A stretch of 64,000 nucleotides of DNA from Cymbidium sinense. Lineage: Eukaryota > Streptophyta > Magnoliopsida > Asparagales > Orchidaceae. Of the stretch, positions 48,750 through 61,010 are shown in pieces. The position numbers and the translations under genes are program-made. Location: positions 80,589,180 through 80,653,179 of the forward strand of contig CM038221.1 in assembly GCA_021442155.1 (NCBI GenBank), in the 5' to 3' direction. A model generated the notes under the pieces. It was not told the DNA's origin, ran no database searches, and worked only from the letters and a program-made list of their open reading frames with translations. The stretch's first letter is position 1, and each line of letters opens with the position of its first letter.

Positions 48750-49920
48750 AAGGCCAAATTGATTTATGCTCAATTTGATCCATCATAGGCTCAACTTGGC
48801 TAGACAGGTAAGTTGACTCAACCCAATTAACCTATTTAAATTCTTCAAGATCAAACCAACTTGATTAAAGCTCAACTTATCTGAACTCATTTGGACTCCA
48901 ATTCAACATGATTAAACCTTGGTTGTTCCAAGCATCCTACCAAACATCATAACCTATCCCAAATTCACTCAATCAAGCCAATCAATTCCATTGATCCAAG
49001 TTGACCCATTTGACCTAAAAGGGTTCATATGGGCCATAATTCAATCTAACTCAAATAAATTACAATCAAAGCATCTAATCAACTCTAAATCTATCATTTA
49101 ATATGTTTTAATCTTCACATAGCCTCAATTGCACCTAATTAACCCAATTGACCCATTTAATTCTAGTTGATCTAAATGACCTAATTGAGTCAAATTTCAA
49201 TCAAACCTCAGTTAGACCAAACCAACTCACCTAATATCTTCTAAAATGATTGTGGACCACCATCCGTCATTTAATTACATCCAATTAGACTTGGTCAAGC
49301 CAATTTGATCATTTGACCTAAGAGTCAAATTGAATCAACTCCCATTCCAACTCAAATTGATTGCAACCAATGACTTCAATCAATCATGAATTGAATATTG
49401 AACACAATCCAACCAATTGAAGCCAATTTGATCAAATGAATCAATTGATCCATTTGACCTAAATTCTAAAAGGGTCGGATTGAAAAAATCTCATATTAAT
49501 TCAAATCAGTTCAAATCTACAATCAATCTCAAATGATCATTCAAACATGAACCAACCCTCAACTCAAATCAATTTGGTCAATTTGACCAAATTGGCCAAC
49601 TTAACCCATTGGCCTAAATAAACCCTAATGAACCAAAATCAAATCCACTTCAAATTTATTCAAACCAATTACGCCAACTCATTCCAAATAATCATTTGAA
49701 CATTTTCCAAGAGCCATTTTAATCCAATTTGACTAATTGGTCAACTTAGCCCAATTGAATCGAAATTGAACTACATAGATCAAATTGAGCCAAACCCAAC
49801 CAAACTAAGTCAAAACCCAACCAAGTTTGGCATGACTCATCCTCATAACACCATTGACTTGCCCAAGTCAACTTGACCTAAGGTGGACTCGATTCAGCCC
49901 AAATCAAGTGAACCAAGGGT
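48750..49920. repeat. TTGAC-rich tract (copy 4)
   Basis: The ~10-bp spacing is clear at 49400-49460 and 49568-49615 (CAATTTGGT, CAATTTGAC, CAAATTGGC). Confidence 0.72.
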
Positions 49921-50240
49921 CCCAAATAGGATAAAAACCCAAAATAGGAAGGTCCAACCCCTCCCTTTGCATGTGGCAGTCACCTTAGTATGCCTTGAGC
50001 TCTCCCAAGCTAACTAGACCTGAGCCAAAGTTGTTTGGCTCAAGCTTTGAGGAAGGAAAGGTCTCCCTCACTTGGGTCAAATGTTGGTTCACCCACCTTG
50101 AGATGTTCACTTCATGGGGAGCCACTAAACTTGTTGGGCCACTAGGAGACCTCCGCCTCTTAGTCCTATGTCATTTTCGGCCACCTCCACTGAGCGGCTG
50201 GTTTCCACTATACAAACCAACCATTTTGGATGGTTCACAT

Positions 50241-50267
50241 AGGAAGGAGGTGTATGCCCTCCTCCCT
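50241..50267. repeat. Stem-loop of the superunit, copy 4
   Basis: AGGAAGGAGG-TGTATGC-CCTCCTCCCT, preceded by GATGGTTCACAT as in copy 2. Confidence 0.7.
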
Positions 50268-53200
50268 AAGCCAAATCAAGCACAAACACTCCTCCTAAAT
50301 CCTCCAAGCTCTTTTGTGCCTATGTTCAATGGCAGATCGAGCTCCACCCAAACCTAAGTACCCCTGTATCCAAAACCATCAAAATCTCACCAAACTCAAA
50401 TTAATTCCTTCCACACCTTCCCCTAGTCTTGACAAGCAGAAATAAATCAATTCCCGATCGATTCAAGCACTAGAAACCACCACAAGACCAACTCTGAAGC
50501 TTGGTGGTGTTTAGCTGAGCCACTGTAGGGAGGCAACTCTGAACATTCAATGGGCTTCATCTCTTTAAGATGAAGCTACCTCGGATCTGACTGGTCTTGA
50601 ACTCCAGCAAGGTAAAATATGGCAAATTGTAGGATCATTGGTCTATTTCGAAAGAAATTATGATTTTACTCGAATCCCACCGTAAGATTATTGACCGTTC
50701 ATTCTACGTGAGTAGAACGGACGGCCATGATTAATCATGCTAGATTTATTTTATTTTATTTTCTTTAGAATCACATGATTAATCTCAACTGTTTGATTTA
50801 AGATCGAATGGTCGAGATGAAACCGCGTCTGCTGCCCCTGAGTCAGCTGCCTCATCGAATATTTTAAATAACCAATCTCACGGTGCCAAGTTGAAAGCAC
50901 TCCTGCATCAATGTCCGTGTGGTGCTGATTGTGTAAATCGATTAATTAAGCTTAAAATCATCATTAATTAGCTAGAACTTTAAAAAATTAACAAGTAATT
51001 ATAGAAAAATTAAAAGAAATACAAATAAATCTATTTTAGAAAGCTTAAATAGAGAAGAATCAAGAAAAAATAAAATTTTTGGGTTTTATCCATTGAACAT
51101 TGATTAATTAGAGTCTAAAATTTTTATTAATTACCTTAATTAAGCCTTAATTACTTAACTAATTAATCTAAAATTTAGCATGTTGAATACATGGGATGAC
51201 CTCTACCTCCCATAATTTTTTTTATTAATTTTCTAAGTAGATTGGAAAAATCAAAATTTTAAGCTCTAATTACCTCTTTTAAGTAATTTAATAACTATTA
51301 AATGAAAAATTATTAAATTAATGAAAGAAGGTTATTTAATCATCAAAAAAAGTAAGGATGATCAAGAAAAATAATTAGGACCTTCCATCCTAATTGTTTC
51401 CTCAAAATTATCATTAAGGCCTTTGATTAAATGATTAAATAATTAATTGAGATAAAAAAAGAGAATTAAAATAAATAAAAATAACATTTTCATAATAAAA
51501 ATAAAAATAATTAATTAATTAATTAATTGATTTAATTAGTCCTCCTTATGTGCTTAGTTAACATAGGGTTTTAATGAAATTATGACTTTTGTAGTTTGGG
51601 AAATTATGAAAGTAATTAGCTTAATTCTCTTAATTTAATTAATTATATAAACATGGGCATAAATTGCATTAGAATCCTTAGGCATTACTAATTATAATTT
51701 TAATTGCATCATCACGTTTCATAGGCCCTTGCTTAATAGTTAATTAAAATTAAGAGACTCTTTGGGAGGGGTGACTAGTTGACTTGTTTATGAGCCAAAT
51801 CACATTAAGTCATAAATGTTACTTAATTTTCATTCAAATTCATTAACTAACCAACATGGGTATGGATTAAATAAATTGATCTTGCTTCTCCTTTTTAAAA
51901 GTAAATAATTCAAAACACAAAATTTAAATCTTGAAGAAGTTGTGATTAGTCTTAAATTGTGTTATTTAACATGATTGTCCTTGGGTTTTAATGAAGCCAA
52001 TATGTCATTTGATGTTGTTTAATTATTTTGTTCCAATCATCATAAATTTGTATGCCATGTCTTTGATACATTCATATTTTAAATTTAAAATAAATATTTC
52101 ATCTAATTGTATGATATGGAAGATAGACTATATGGTGTAGCTATTATCACTATATAAATCTCAAATTATTTTTCTCCTTTAGGTAAGAATTAGGTGTTAA
52201 TTATCAATTAAATGATTAGAAAGAAAATATTTATATTTGCAAGTCTTATTGTAAGTAATGAAACTCAAATAAAAATTTCATTTGTTAAAAGATAATAACC
52301 TACAACTTTTGTGATTTCATTTTGCATTCATATATGTATGCATGTGTATTTGAACTTGCAAGTGTATAGTATGAACATCTCAAAAATACGAGATTTTAAG
52401 TAACCCTAAGGAGGTCTTAGATAACTCACTTCCTTGGATTAAAAAAGGTACGTACTTGTATAGCTTCTTATACACTTGTATGTATATGATTGGATATGAA
52501 GTGAGATTTTCTTTGTTACAAAATTTATGCATATTCATGTTCAAGTGTACCAAAATAAATATATAAAATGCATGTGTATGCATTTATATTAAATTAAAGT
52601 GAAGTAAATAAAAAAATGATTAATGATGAAACTAAAATGATAAAATATTATGCATTTGATGGTGACTTGCCTTCATTAACCTTAAGATGCCTTTCATGTT
52701 TAAATAAAATTCATTATGTCAAATCTAAACATAGGATTGATTGAAATTCATGATTCATTAAGAAAGTTTAAAAATCATAAAATTTATCTCTTAGAATCAA
52801 TTTAAGGTAGGGATTAAATGGGTTCAAGTCTCTTTCTCCTGTTTACAATGATAAATTATAAGCAAAATAAAAAAAATTAAAATATAATTAAAGCCTTAAA
52901 CTAATTGAAGTGCAATACCCTTAATAAGGGACTTAAACATTCAAATTCTAGAAAATATCAATCTTAATGCCTAAGCAGGACATACCACACTTTGGCTATA
53001 ACATGCACATTAGAATACTAAGTAATTGATCTTAGTATTAGGTTAGGTTGGTGATTGTTATAGTGATATGCTTTTGTTTTGTGATGTAATATTTTTAGAC
53101 TGGATATTAGGATTAATTTTATGTAGATTGGATGTTAGACTGTTATTAGCCTAATGATATTTTATATAGAGGATTATGCTTAATGGACCACTATAATAAT

Positions 53201-54219
53201 AAAATTTAAAAATGTCTTTTGCTTGCAAGTGTTGCATAAGTCTTTAAGCATAATCTAATTAGAACAAGTGGGCTTGGTTACTCAAGTGTAATAAATGTAT
53301 GAAATATCTATTTTGTAGTTGTTTAGAAGCAAATTAATGTAATATGATTATTTATACTTGAGAAGAACTGATTGAAGACAGAATCCAAAGAAGGCAAGAA
53401 GACCCCAAGCATTTATTTCATTTATAAATTTTAATTGTAATATGGGTTATATAAAAATGAGCTTGGCTACCCAATTTCTTTCTTTTTTTCAAGGTGTATG
53501 ATGGGGTTGCACCAACCTTTTATTATTTCATGCAATTTAAAATATTTTATTTTTGTGTTTACATTGCATAATAGAAATTAGATGATTTTTATAGGTTTCT
53601 TAAAGTGTGATGATTTGATGTTTGGCCTAGATGCCATAGGCTCTTTAAGATAAATTTATTTTTTTTACCCTCATTAATAATTCATAACTAGAATCTTAAT
53701 CACTTTAAAGCCTAGGTTTATAATTAAGATAAATAAAAGATTTAACAACCCCTTAGCTGGATATTGTATGTTATCACATCATCCACATCATATTGTTTCA
53801 CTCTTAAAATAGGGGATCTCCACTCTTGCATGATAGGGGAGAGGCTTAACTTGTAAGGGTAGTCCCTTGTAGTGGAGAATAGCTCTTCCCTCTAATTTAG
53901 CCCACAACTCAATTTCACCATGCATTTAGGCATAATTATCCCAAGTGCTAGTCCAAATTAATGTGTCAAAATAATTTAAATATTTGTAAATGTTGCATTA
54001 TTCTAAGCCATGTTTTCATAATAATCATGATTTAGTCTTTTCGAGAGTGAGTTTAGGACTCTAAATTATTTCCTAATTAATAACAATCTAACCATCTTAC
54101 ATTTACATATGACTGACTTACATGATTTTAAAACGTAGGAGGTGTTAGCTGATAGCTATTCCAAGCAGTTGTAAATCTAGAAAAATCAGGATCGGTTCAT
54201 TCTCTCTTATGGTGGTGAA

Positions 54220-54930
54220 CCATCATATCCCACTTTCCTTGAATAGATTTAGGTCGGGTTCTTAACTTGTGCTGGAGTACTCTAGATCTAAGTTTTGAGG
54301 TGACTGGTTTCTCTCTCACTATGAGTATAAGTTCTAATCTCTTAGGCATTTTCATAATTTTGTATTGTTGGAATATGAGTCCTGACATTCTAATAAAATT
54401 TTAACTCAAATGGAAATAATTTCTCTCTTTCAAAAATGTCAAGCCTCACCATAGGATAGAATGAAGCATCCAGTAGGCTTCCTAGTATCTTGAATGCTTC
54501 CTACTTATTCTCTTTTCAAATTCATGAAGAAGTCTTCCTATTCGAACCATCTCACTTGATTTCCAATAACAACCAATCCTTTGATAGTCTAGCTTTGTAA
54601 TCTTTGGAGATATTAGTTGACGACTTTAATCAAAAGTATTCTTAGGGAATTCCCATTCCATAGGAACTATAGAAGCTTGCTTCCATAGGGAATTAAAGAA
54701 CCCAACTTAAAATAAACCCTACTTTACTCCATCCTTGCAATGTAGGGGAAAGATCTCTAGTATACATACAAACCTATTTGTCATAGGAGTCCTTATTATG
54801 TGATTAAATCCATTGTAGGATGATGTCTCTATCTTTCATTATAGCATATCATACCTTAATGTCGCACTCGATCACTTCAATAAGTATCCACTAAGATCTG
54901 CATGGTGTCCTTATGACTCCAAATTAAAAC
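54220..54930 (+). repeat. Module X following superunit copy 4
   Basis: Shares CTCTTAGGCATTTTCATAAT (54341), TCAAAAGTATTCTTAGG and AATAAACCCTACTTTACTCC with 22141-22582 and, inverted, 60215-61010. It ends near ACACCATAAGGATG (54931). Confidence 0.75.
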
Positions 54931-55890
54931 ACCATAAGGATGTTTAGAAAGACTGAGTTTGCTTCATATGTAGCTGAGGTTGGATTTCAACATGAGACCT
55001 CTCTTCTTCTCAGAGGTAGTAGGTTTCACCCACTCCTAGTTGCAAAGGAAGGCGAGGATGTTGACCATATAGCACTTCGCCCCCATGATTTTTTAAGTAT
55101 GAGAAACTGGCTGGGAGAAATGAAAACCCTATAATAGTCTAAAGTTAGTGCTCAGAAGACTAAGGAGAGCATATGGACAGTCTAAGTCAGCATTAATCAG
55201 GGACTTGAGGGAGGTCATTACTAGGAGTGTCCAAAACCAAATTCATAGAAAGAGGTTCACTAGATAGTTCACGACCTTTGCTCTTATGGATAGATACATC
55301 GATTAGTGATCCAATAGAATTGATCAATTTTATTGCATTATTCTAACTAGGTCTGACCAAGGGAGGAAATATTTAGTAGATAGGTAGTTATTGCGATCTC
55401 CATTGCACTACTTAACTTGTCGCCCACCAACATTATCAGATGTTCTTACTAACTATCAAAAATAGTCATCTTATTGGAAGTCCCCACCCTTTGTCTCCCT
55501 CCTTCAGTGAGATATGGAGGTTGGTCGCTATTTTTCACTTAATCCAAGCCATCAGTGCATAATATTTAGATTCTAATGCATTCAAAAGGATTTATAAAGG
55601 AAGTGCAAGGGGTTTTATATAGTAAGATCCTAGAGAGGCATGCATTCACTTTCTAAAGCATGAGAACCTAATGGATTTCTAAGTTCATAAGAAAATTACT
55701 TCATCGAAGCTATTGTTTGATAGAGCCATGGCATTGGGAATCTTTGCCACACTAAGATGAGTCACTATAAGAAATTCACATACTACTTCTTTATCATTTT
55801 CTATGGAGACCAACACGAAGCAGTAGCACCCTAGAGCTTGATTGTTTTTGGCCTTTGTGAGCTTGAAATGATAAAGGCTTAGTTCATTTG
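54931..55890 (+). other. Unidentified region, possibly decayed coding sequence of a retroelement
   Basis: The open stretch 54940-55134 (VGFQHETSLLLRGSRF, IALRPHDFLSMRNWLGEMK) has balanced amino-acid use and G/C content above its surroundings. Protein-like patches seem to continue to about 55550 (FALMDRYID near 55270, HYLTCRPP near 55408). I do not recognise a family. The position right after module X is where a long retroelement would begin its coding part, so an element-specific reading frame is one option. Confidence 0.3.
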
Positions 55891-57480
55891 AGTTCTCTTG
55901 ATGTTAGAGAATGTTTTAGGTGAACTAATTTGGGTAGTGGGGTGTTGAGGATGGGAGTGGAGGTCTTTAGGTGTTCAGTCAAGGTTTGGCAATGGTGGCT
56001 TTGGTTGGGGTGAGGATAAAGTTCTAAAGATACTTGGGGATTGGATTTGGGAGTGTGATTAGTGAACTGAGTGCTTAAACCTTATATAATTCAAATTGTG
56101 GAGGGTTCCCAGTATGAACCAAGTTTTTTTCTCGATTCAACCACAGAGAACTAGTGGCCAAATAACCTAAGCTAAAATGTCTCAAGATAGGTCACATGTA
56201 GTCTATTTATTAGATGGATAAGTTTGGGGTAGTGGGGTGAAGTATACAACCCTTAGAATGTGAACCAAGGGGTGTACTTTATTATATGGACTTCACTTAT
56301 GTTAATGGTAAATATGGGGCAACTTTAGTCAAGCTTATATAAGTGGGTTAAGGTAAAAGAGTGATTAAGGGCTACTTAAGGCAAAGTGATATGATGGATT
56401 TGCTAATTTTTAGTTTTTGTTCTTATTTGAACCATTGGTTCCCTTAAGGATAGGTTAAACTGAGACCAACATGAGTAAAACTCACTTGGGCTGACCCATG
56501 GTGACCTTATAGTGAGTTCAAGCAAGTTTGGTGAAACTTGGATTTGATTTGTTTAGGTTTGGCTCAAAGGTACTCATTTAGATCAATTTATGTCAAGTTG
56601 GGTCAAGTGGACTAAATTATAAAATTAGGTCGAAGGGATGGTTCGATAATGTTTAATTACAAATTTATAATGTGTTGGTGCAATTAGTTTGGTCCAATTT
56701 GAGTTTGGCTCAATGTTGTTCAATTAGGTCAATTTAGATCATAGACCTGATTGGCCAAATTGGATCTCAATGGGCTAAAGTTTGGTTTGATTAAGTTGGT
56801 GTAATGATTTTAATTTTTGTTTAACTTGATTTGATTTTGATCAAGTTTTCTATAGGGTTCAATTGGGTTAACCTTGGTTAGGTAGACCCATTGACATAAA
56901 TCGAGCATAAACTAGTCTTAAAATTAAATTAGTTGAAGTTTATTAGGATTTGGGGATGGATACTTTCAATTAGTTTGGGTTTAATGTTTATTTAGCCCAT
57001 TAAAGCCCAATTGGGTTAAGTTGAGCTAACTAATCTAATTAACTAAATTGGGGCTTCAATTAGCCTTGAATTGAGTGTGATTAGTGATTTAATAAGTCCA
57101 AGGTTGGTTAGTTTGAGCCAATTTAAACTAAACTTGAAGTTGGCTAAAGTGACCTAAATGGGCTACATTAGGTTAAATTTGCTCAATTGGCCTACTTGGA
57201 TACGATTTCAGATGGGTTTTGGTCTAATTAGATTAGATATAGTTTAGAGTTTATTTAGTTTAATTTGGTTTTGATTTAGGAGTGCTTAGCCTTGCTTGAG
57301 TCACAAAGGGTTAAGTAGGGCTAACTAACCTAATATAGTAAACCCTAGTTCAACCCTAATTAGTTTAGCTTTGGTGTCCTCCTTTAGTCATTAAATATGA
57401 CCTAAGCTCTAGGTGAGGAGGTTCTATTGCTAAGATAAGACTCTTAAAGTTAAGGATGGGAGTGGATCAATCTCACTAAA
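55891..57480 (-). repeat. Superunit copy 6, minus strand, truncated
   Basis: Read on the minus strand it starts at 57475 (CTTTTAGTGAGATTGATCC), passes the periodic tract (57420-56480), a weak stem-loop (56255-56234) and a CCCAAATCCAATCCCC region near 56050, and stops near 55890. The middle and 3' modules are missing. Confidence 0.68.
56480..57420. repeat. TTGAC-rich tract, inverted (copy 6)
   Basis: GGTCAA/GGGTTAA texture on the plus strand, the same as copy 5. Confidence 0.65.
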
Positions 57481-57849
57481 AGAGAGCTTAATTAAAGGAT
57501 CTACAATAGATGTGGTGTACTAGAGTACATTGGTGTTAAGCCTAACCGCTAGTTAGATCGTGAAGGTTGTAAGCAAAATGATTGCATTAGTTTTGTGTAT
57601 CAAATTAAATTTGGTTTGTAATTTTATTTTTGGAAGTTTTGGATTCACATTCAAATGTAACTCAATTTTAAAAGGTTGGTTTAGATTTTGACTATAGGCT
57701 TAGATATTTGATCTTTGACCTGAAATCTTAATCAAAAGAAGAAATAATGAAGAAAACTTTGAAGGTATGAGATGATTATATTTGAGAGAGGATGCAACTA
57801 GGGACTTAATCCTAACTCAAATATTTTCCAAGACAACACTGATAAAAAT
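57481..57849. other. Spacer between superunit start and tandem repeat
   Basis: Mixed sequence with no frame. If the minus-strand Tat reading is right, it lies between the tandem repeat and the superunit. Confidence 0.4.
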
Positions 57850-58690
57850 GATGCCAACTAGAACTCTTCAGTTAACCTAGATGATGTAATGGTGAAGGAT
57901 GTTAGACTCTTGCTCCAACTCTTAATTTCCTAGAAGGGATGTCTTTTGGGACTCTTACATCAACCTAGGTAAACTAGTGGGAATGGATGCCACTTAAGAA
58001 TCTTACATCAATTTGCATTAAAGGTATGTGACTCCTTTAAGAAAGGATTCCCTAGGGACTCTTTACAGCTTAATTGAGCTAATCATATAGGATGCAACCT
58101 CGGAATCTTATGCCTACTTTAATAATACTAGAGTAAACATACTAGGAATGATGTTGCTTTAGACTCTTACACATATCCTAGTCATGACAATGGGAGAAGG
58201 ATGCCACCAACAACTCTTACTCCTACTTTAATTTTCCTAGAAGATGCTACCTAGGAATCTTACACCATTCTAGTTAAATTAATGGATTTGCATTAAAGAT
58301 ATATGGCACCAAGAAAGGATGCCATCGTGGACTCTTACACCATCTTAGTTGTGCAAATCAACAGGAATCAATCTAAAAAGAAGTAGTGATAATGTTGCTT
58401 GGGACTCTTACACTTATCCTAGTTGTGATATTGAAAGAAGAACACCACCAGGACTCTTACTCCTACTTCATTTTTTTTCTAGAATGGATGCCTGAGACTC
58501 TTGCACTAATCTAAGTACATAAGTGGTAATGGATGCTGCCTAGGACTCTTACACCAATCCTCATTAAAAGTATTTGTCTTTACTAAGCTGCTAAGGACTC
58601 TCACACCTAACATTATTACGCTAATCAAAAAAGGATATTGCATGTGACTCTTGTATCTATCTTACCCATGAAAATGGGAGATTTTGTTTT
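57850..58690 (-). repeat. Minisatellite with higher-order structure
   Basis: About 17 diverged units of 40-60 bases share the core GGATGCCACC..GGACTCTTACACC (for example at 57949, 58330, 58402, 58451, 58543, 58593). The units recur in a fixed series: the distinctive phrase ATTTGCATTAAAGGTAT or its variants is at 58011, 58286 and 58557, i.e. 275 and 271 bases apart, and ACTCTTACTCCTAC at 58213 and 58453. It lies directly downstream (minus strand) of Tat integrase sequence. Confidence 0.82.
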
Positions 58691-58899
58691 GGGGATGAGT
58701 CAAAAAGTTTAAATCATAATTTTGACTGTTATTATAAAGGAAACTTCAGTTTTGATTATTGTTTTAATTTAATCTTGGTTTGGTAAAATACATGTTGTGA
58801 GAAATTAAGAACAATTGAGATCGGTGGTTTTTTTTTTTGAAAAAATTGGACATATATCATGAAAACATCATTTTATTAATAATATTTATTTTTAAGTAC

Positions 58900-59810
58900 A
58901 ATCATGTATAGTATTTTTTTAGATAAAGCTTGTTGATAGGGAGCATTGAGTGTTTGCCTTCATGATCAATAAATTGATATGACTCTCTTTGGTAGACCTT
59001 TTTTATGACAAAAGATCCTTCCCACATTCGCTCCATCTTCTTTCTAATCTTGCAACGAGCTATTTTAGGCCTATTAAGAACTAAAACTAGCTATCCAAAT
59101 CTTGAACCATTCATGACTTACATAACTCAATATTTTATTAAACTTGGAGACATTTTTCCTCAAGATCTTTGAGTTCTAATCAATGCCTAACATTTTGCTT
59201 AATTGTAATCTAATTGATCATAATTCTACCAAAGGAAGTTGCTTTATGAGAAGCATAGCTTTAGACTTCAAGATGAAGGATATTGGAGTGGATTGAGTCA
59301 GAGTCTTGTATGTAGTACAATAAATCCATAAGGCTTCAACTCACTTCTCATGTCATTATCATTTGTTTTTATTTAGCACCTTCTCGAAGATCTAGATAAG
59401 AGCCTTATTGAAGGTTTTAGGAAATCCATTAGCTTGAGGATCATCGATGGTCAACTACCTCTAATCTCTGCTATGGTGTTCAAAAAAGTTGTTGATTTTC
59501 ATGAGCACTAATAACCCTACATGTACCACAATCAAAATTATCCATACTTTGTACTTGAATAAACAACATAATCATATATAATCAAAGGACTGTTGGTATA
59601 AATACCATCAATAAGAGCATAAGATAATGCTCTCTTCTTGATTTGATGGGCTTAAGATTCCTTCTAAGGCAGTTTACTCTTATGCAAACAATCAATGATT
59701 AGCTATCTTCAATCAACCTCTTCATCTTCTTTAATAAAGGCACTCTCCTCATAAGGGATTGGTCAACCAATGAGTTCTACATCAATAGAGATACAATTTG
59801 ATAATTATGT
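58900..59810 (-). pseudogene. Tat-type gypsy pol remnant: RNase H-integrase linker and integrase C-terminal part
   Basis: Minus-strand reading: the region near 59770-59600 carries IPYEESAFIKEDEEVD, LIIDCLHKSKLP and KKRALSYALIDG, the linker before integrase. After a jump over the zinc finger and most of the catalytic core, 59450-59390 shows NGFPKTFNKALIKIFEKV (the core's last catalytic region). ALWIYCTTYKTLTQSTP lies near 59340-59290, and MERMWEGSFVIKKVY plus INKLYL near 59040-58930 form the C-terminal KWEGPF-type domain. Stops are frequent. The intact enzyme inserts element DNA into the genome; this copy cannot. Confidence 0.68.
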
Positions 59811-60214
59811 ACCTTAAAAATGGATTTATCATATAGCACACTAACTCTTAAACAAGTTTTACTAAAGTATTTAATATGAAGTTATCTCCTAGAGGATATA
59901 ATATAAAGTCACATCCAAAATTCATTTAAGTAACACCAATATGTACTTATGGTACTAATGAAGTTTGGGCATGAGGACTTTATAAGTTTCAATGATATAT
60001 TTTAACACGAGTTATGAATCGCCAAATATTTTGACATCTCAAATCCCCATTAAAATGGCCAATTCAAGACTAGTAATCAGAGCTCATATTCAACCTCATT
60101 ACTTATGCATGGCTCTAATAGGTTATACAAGAATTATATCATCCCTTGGCTGTTATGATCAATCTAAATTTGCTTGGGAGAATAGATTATGGTTCATCTC
60201 CTATATGTGAGGAT
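59811..60214. other. Spacer, probably decayed Tat sequence
   Basis: Lies between the pol remnant and module X. A 72-codon chance frame occurs at 59992-60210. No domain recognised. Confidence 0.4.
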
Positions 60215-61010
60215 GATGCATGTGGTGTTTTTTTTATTTATAGAGAAGGAGAATGATGTGGGACATCATGCAAATCTGCAGATGTACTCATTAGGGTGAT
60301 CGGGTGTGACATTGAGGAATGATGTACTATCTGGAGAGATAGAAGTCACCATCCTACAATAGACCTAATTACCTAATAAGGACTCCTAAGGATAATGGGT
60401 CATCAAATGTAAAGATCTTTCCCTACTTTTATAGAAAAGTAAAGTAGGGTTTATTTTAAACTGGGTTCGTTAAGTTTCCTATGGAGATAATCCCACATAG
60501 TTAATTACATCTTAAGGAATGTGATTCCTTAAGAATACTCTCAATTAAGATAAATGATCATTATCTCTAAAGATTTTAAAGATAGGACTATCAATAAGTT
60601 GTTCATTTTGAAAAATCAAGTGGGATTGATCAAAAGGAGGGAGTTATTATAAAAACCAAAAGAAGATGAGTAGGAGATGCTCATGATACTAGGAAACCTA
60701 GTAAGCATCTCAAACTATCCCATGATTGGGCTTTATATTTTTGAAATTTGAAGAGGATTATATGTTTGAGTTAACCTTTTATTAGAAATCTAGGGCTTAC
60801 AATTCCATAATACAAGATCATGAAAATGCCTAAGAGTTAAGGATTTATGCTTGTAGCCCATAAAGAGAAGCAACAACCTCAAATGTTAAATATAGGGAGC
60901 TTTGGTGAGGGCCAAGGCAGGATCTAAATCTAAGGTGAAAATGAGTATATAGTTTATCACCATAAGAGAGAATGAACCACCCAACTATTGGACTTATAAC
61001 CGCCTGGGGG
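60215..61010 (-). repeat. Module X, minus strand
   Basis: Inverted relative to 54220-54930: AAGTAAAGTAGGGTTTATTT (60440), CCTTAAGAATACTCTCAATT (60527), ATCATGAAAATGCCTAAGAG (60810) and GAGAGAATGAACCACCCAA (60963) are the complements of X landmarks. Confidence 0.75.

Larger units (their letters stand above)
48721..54219 (+). repeat. Superunit copy 4, head-to-tail with copy 3
   Basis: It lacks the CTCAC..GTGAG start and goes directly from the end of copy 3 into the periodic tract (48750-49920), as copy 2 follows copy 1. The stem-loop is at 50241-50267, TAACCAATCTCACGGTGCC near 50868, the AT-rich middle to about 52600, then the 3' part. A 120-codon open stretch at 49995-50357 spans the stem-loop region and is not conserved. 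Confidence 0.78.

Noticed and set aside
49995..50357. 120-codon frame in superunit copy 4
   Set aside because: It spans the noncoding stem-loop module, has no recognisable domain, and other copies do not keep the frame.
59992..60210. 72-codon plus-strand frame near the Tat remnant
   Set aside because: No domain, no support in context; the minus strand carries the element here.
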